A stretch of DNA of 64,000 nucleotides from Xanthomonas sp. NCPPB 1128. GTDB lineage: Bacteria; Pseudomonadota; Gammaproteobacteria; Xanthomonadales; Xanthomonadaceae. This document shows, one piece after another, positions 63,301 to 64,000 of the stretch. Within the stretch, counting starts at the first letter, position 1, and each line of letters opens with the position of its first letter. Where the stretch lies: NCBI RefSeq assembly GCF_001043115.1, contig NZ_LFME01000024.1, positions 1 to 64,000 of the forward strand. The letters run 5' to 3'. The position numbers and the translations under genes are program-made. The notes below the pieces were generated by a model. That model was not told where the DNA came from and searched no databases. It saw only the letters and a program-made list of their open reading frames with translations.

Positions 63301-63457
63301 TGGCGCCGGGGTAGGACGCGATCAGCGACACCGACGGCGGCGCCACCGAGGGATAGCGCGCCACCGGCAACTGGCCGATGGCCAGGGTGCCGAACAGCAC
63401 GATGAACAGGGCGATCACCCAGGCGAAGACCGGGCGCTCGATGAAGAACTGTGGCAT
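60326..63457 (-). CDS. RND-family efflux permease (HAE-1, AcrB/MexB-like)
   Basis: A 1043-aa inner-membrane transporter. The N-terminus MPQFFIERPVFAWVIALFIVLFG and the TM4 proton-relay GIIVDDAIVVVENVERIMA (Asp pair intact) identify HAE-1 RND pumps. Twelve membrane segments and two large periplasmic loops are visible; FALGVVPLMLASGASAETQHAIGTGVFGGM is the TM11-12 region. It lies 15 nt after the adaptor gene and is co-transcribed with it. Likely role: proton-driven export of drugs or plant compounds. No outer-membrane channel gene is downstream within the window. Confidence 0.95.
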   Translation of the reverse strand: MPQFFIERPVFAWVIALFIVLFGTLAIGQLPVARYPSVAPPSVSLIASYPGATPQTLNDSVVSLVERELSGVKNLLYFESTVDTSGSAQITATFKPGTNAELAQVDVQNRIKAVEPRLPQAVRQNGLQVESAASGFLMLVGLTSPDGRYDEVALNDYLARNIVQELRRIDGVGRVQLFGAEQAMRVWVDPDKLIAYGMTMTELAQAIEQQNAQIAPGRLGDEPVVQGQRLTVPLTVAGQLTTPAQFAAIVLRADSGGARVTLGDVARVELGAQSYGFSNRENGAPATSAAIQLSPGANAVRTAQAVKDRLAELAASMPTGMTYSIPFDTAPFVKLSIKQVLKTLLEAMVLVFLVMYLFLQNVRYTLIPAIVAPIALLGTFAVMLLAGFSINVLTMFGMVLAIGIIVDDAIVVVENVERIMASEGLPPREATTKAMREITGAVVGITLVLTAVFIPMAFASGSVGVIYQQFTLAMAVSILFSAFLALTLTPALCATLLRPVAPGHHAKRGFFGAFNRGFERLTGRYAARVTRLLRRSGRVMAVFAVLCVALVLAMRVLPSAFLPEEDQGYFMTSIQLPTDATSERTLAVVKAFERHVATRPALASNLVILGFSFSGSGTNAAMAFTMLKDWNQRDGATSSEEAERVQQAMADLPEGTVMSLLPPAIDELGTSSGFTLYLQDRGNRGEAALMAAQAKLLELAADSKVVSGVYQDGLPPGKSIRLEIDRQHAEAMGLPFSAISNTLSAAMGSLYVNDFPNAGRMQQVILQADATARMQLDDVLSLRVRSTEGGMVPLREVVTATWTDAPQQLARFQGFPAVRITGGAAPGVSSGAAMAEMERLAAQLPPGFAVAWTGQSLQERQSAAQAPLLMLLSALVVFLVLAALYESWSIPLSVMLVVPLGLLGAVAAVMLRGLPNDVFFKVGLITIIGLSAKNAILIVEFARQLHRDGQGLVEAATNAARLRLRPILMTSLAFALGVVPLMLASGASAETQHAIGTGVFGGMVSGTVLAIFFVPAFFVCVVGLQERVAKWRARRGGGASTEN

Positions 63458-63472
63458 GGCGGCGTCCCCGGT

Positions 63473-64000
63473 TCAGTCCGCGGCCGCGGTGGCGACCGCC
63501 GGCGGCTGCCACGCGCGTGCCTTGACCCGAGTACCGGCGCTGAGCCGGTCGATGCCTTCGACCACCACTTGCTGCCCGGCCTGCAGGCCAGCGACGACAC
63601 GGTAGTGCCCCTGCACCAGTTCGCCCAGCTGCACCGTCGCGCTGCGTGCCTGCGCATTGGCGTCCAGCACCCACACCTGCGCGTGCTTGCCGACATGGGT
63701 GACCGCCTGCTGCGGCACGCGCAGCGCCTGCGCGTAGTGGGCGCGCGGCACCCGCGCCCGCACGTACATGCCGGGCAGTAGGCGCCGCTGCGGGTTGTCG
63801 ACGAGGATGCGCAGCAGCACGTCGCCGGTGCCGGCATCGACGTTGATGCCGGAGAACAGCACGCGCCCGCTCAGCCCCGAGGGCGTGCCGCTGCGGTCGA
63901 GGATCTGCGCCGGCAGGCCGTCGTCGCCGGCGGCCTGCGCGCGCGCGGCCGGGTCCAACGGGTCCAGGTCGCTGGCGGACTGGCGCACGTCGACGTAGAC
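63473..64000 (-). CDS. RND periplasmic adaptor (membrane fusion protein), C-terminal part
   Basis: At least 175 residues of the C-terminal half; the N-terminus lies beyond the right edge. It reads GTPSGLSGRVLFSGINVDAGTGDVLLRILVDNPQRRLLPGMYVRARVP, the typical beta-barrel region of AcrA/MexA adaptors. QQAVTHVGKHAQVWVLD and the membrane-proximal domain to PPAVATAAAD follow. It is the first gene of the operon with the RND permease and links it to an outer-membrane channel. Confidence 0.93.
   Translation of the reverse strand, partial: VYVDVRQSASDLDPLDPAARAQAAGDDGLPAQILDRSGTPSGLSGRVLFSGINVDAGTGDVLLRILVDNPQRRLLPGMYVRARVPRAHYAQALRVPQQAVTHVGKHAQVWVLDANAQARSATVQLGELVQGHYRVVAGLQAGQQVVVEGIDRLSAGTRVKARAWQPPAVATAAAD

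Noticed and set aside
60929..63781. 950-codon + strand frame across the RND permease
   Set aside because: His/Arg/Gln-rich antisense shadow of a clear RND transporter.

Overview
The window is GC-rich chromosomal DNA from a gammaproteobacterium, most likely Xanthomonas or a close relative in the Xanthomonadaceae. The pointers are a very large effector-like protein with a glutamine-rich stretch, an IS1478-like (IS5 family) transposase remnant, a TonB-dependent receptor set among GH92 mannosidases, and GTAGGAGCGGCTTCAGCCGC inverted-repeat elements. This placement rests on recognised families, not on a database search.

Left third (1-34.7 kb): accessory DNA. A polymorphic toxin with an AHH-type nuclease head (truncated by the window edge) lies next to its DUF1629/Imm11-like immunity gene. 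A mobile-element backbone follows: a 42-aa membrane protein, a hairpin leader, DUF932, a RadC-like JAB protein, an XRE regulator, a lipoprotein, DUF3987, an inovirus Gp2/YfjJ-type HUH replication protein and AlpA. No integrase is present. From 12.4 to 34 kb lies a patchwork that looks like a defence island. It holds an orphan protein, a decayed IS1478-like element, a stand-alone ComEC-like metallo-beta-lactamase, a SEC-C plus nuclease-like protein, a DUF3800 plus Rad50-like ATPase pair, DUF695, a repeat protein, a DUF418/TetR pair, DUF3883, a Phd/VapC pair and a complete-looking ABC-three-component (ABC-3C) operon. The ABC-3C nuclease gene is interrupted by a one-base frameshift in a G run. 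A SymE-like fragment marks the decayed right side.

Middle (34.7-40.1 kb): divergent TetR/MDR oxidoreductase and PACE-exporter/LysR pairs. These are followed by a tandem duplication of secreted 20-residue-repeat proteins with their downstream repeat DNA. Both copies end at a TAG at the same place in the repeat, and repeat-like sequence continues past it.

Right (40.5-64 kb): chromosomal metabolism and maintenance. A glycan-utilisation locus has GH92, a TonB-dependent receptor, GH92 and a LacI regulator, and two of its upstream regions are homologous and carry related candidate operators. Then come DUF2231 with a sorbosone dehydrogenase-like lipoprotein, the Pnkp/Hen1 RNA-repair pair, a DarG-like macrodomain protein without an adjacent DarT, a ParD-like/methionine aminopeptidase pair behind a 26-bp near-palindrome, REP-like hairpins, and an RND efflux operon running off the right edge.

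The best candidates for undescribed biology are the DUF3800/Rad50-like pair with its SEC-C nuclease neighbour (16.0-21.8 kb), the frameshifted ABC-3C operon (30.2-33.8 kb), the ParD-like/MetAP unit (59.0-60.0 kb) and the twin secreted repeat proteins (38.4-40.1 kb).
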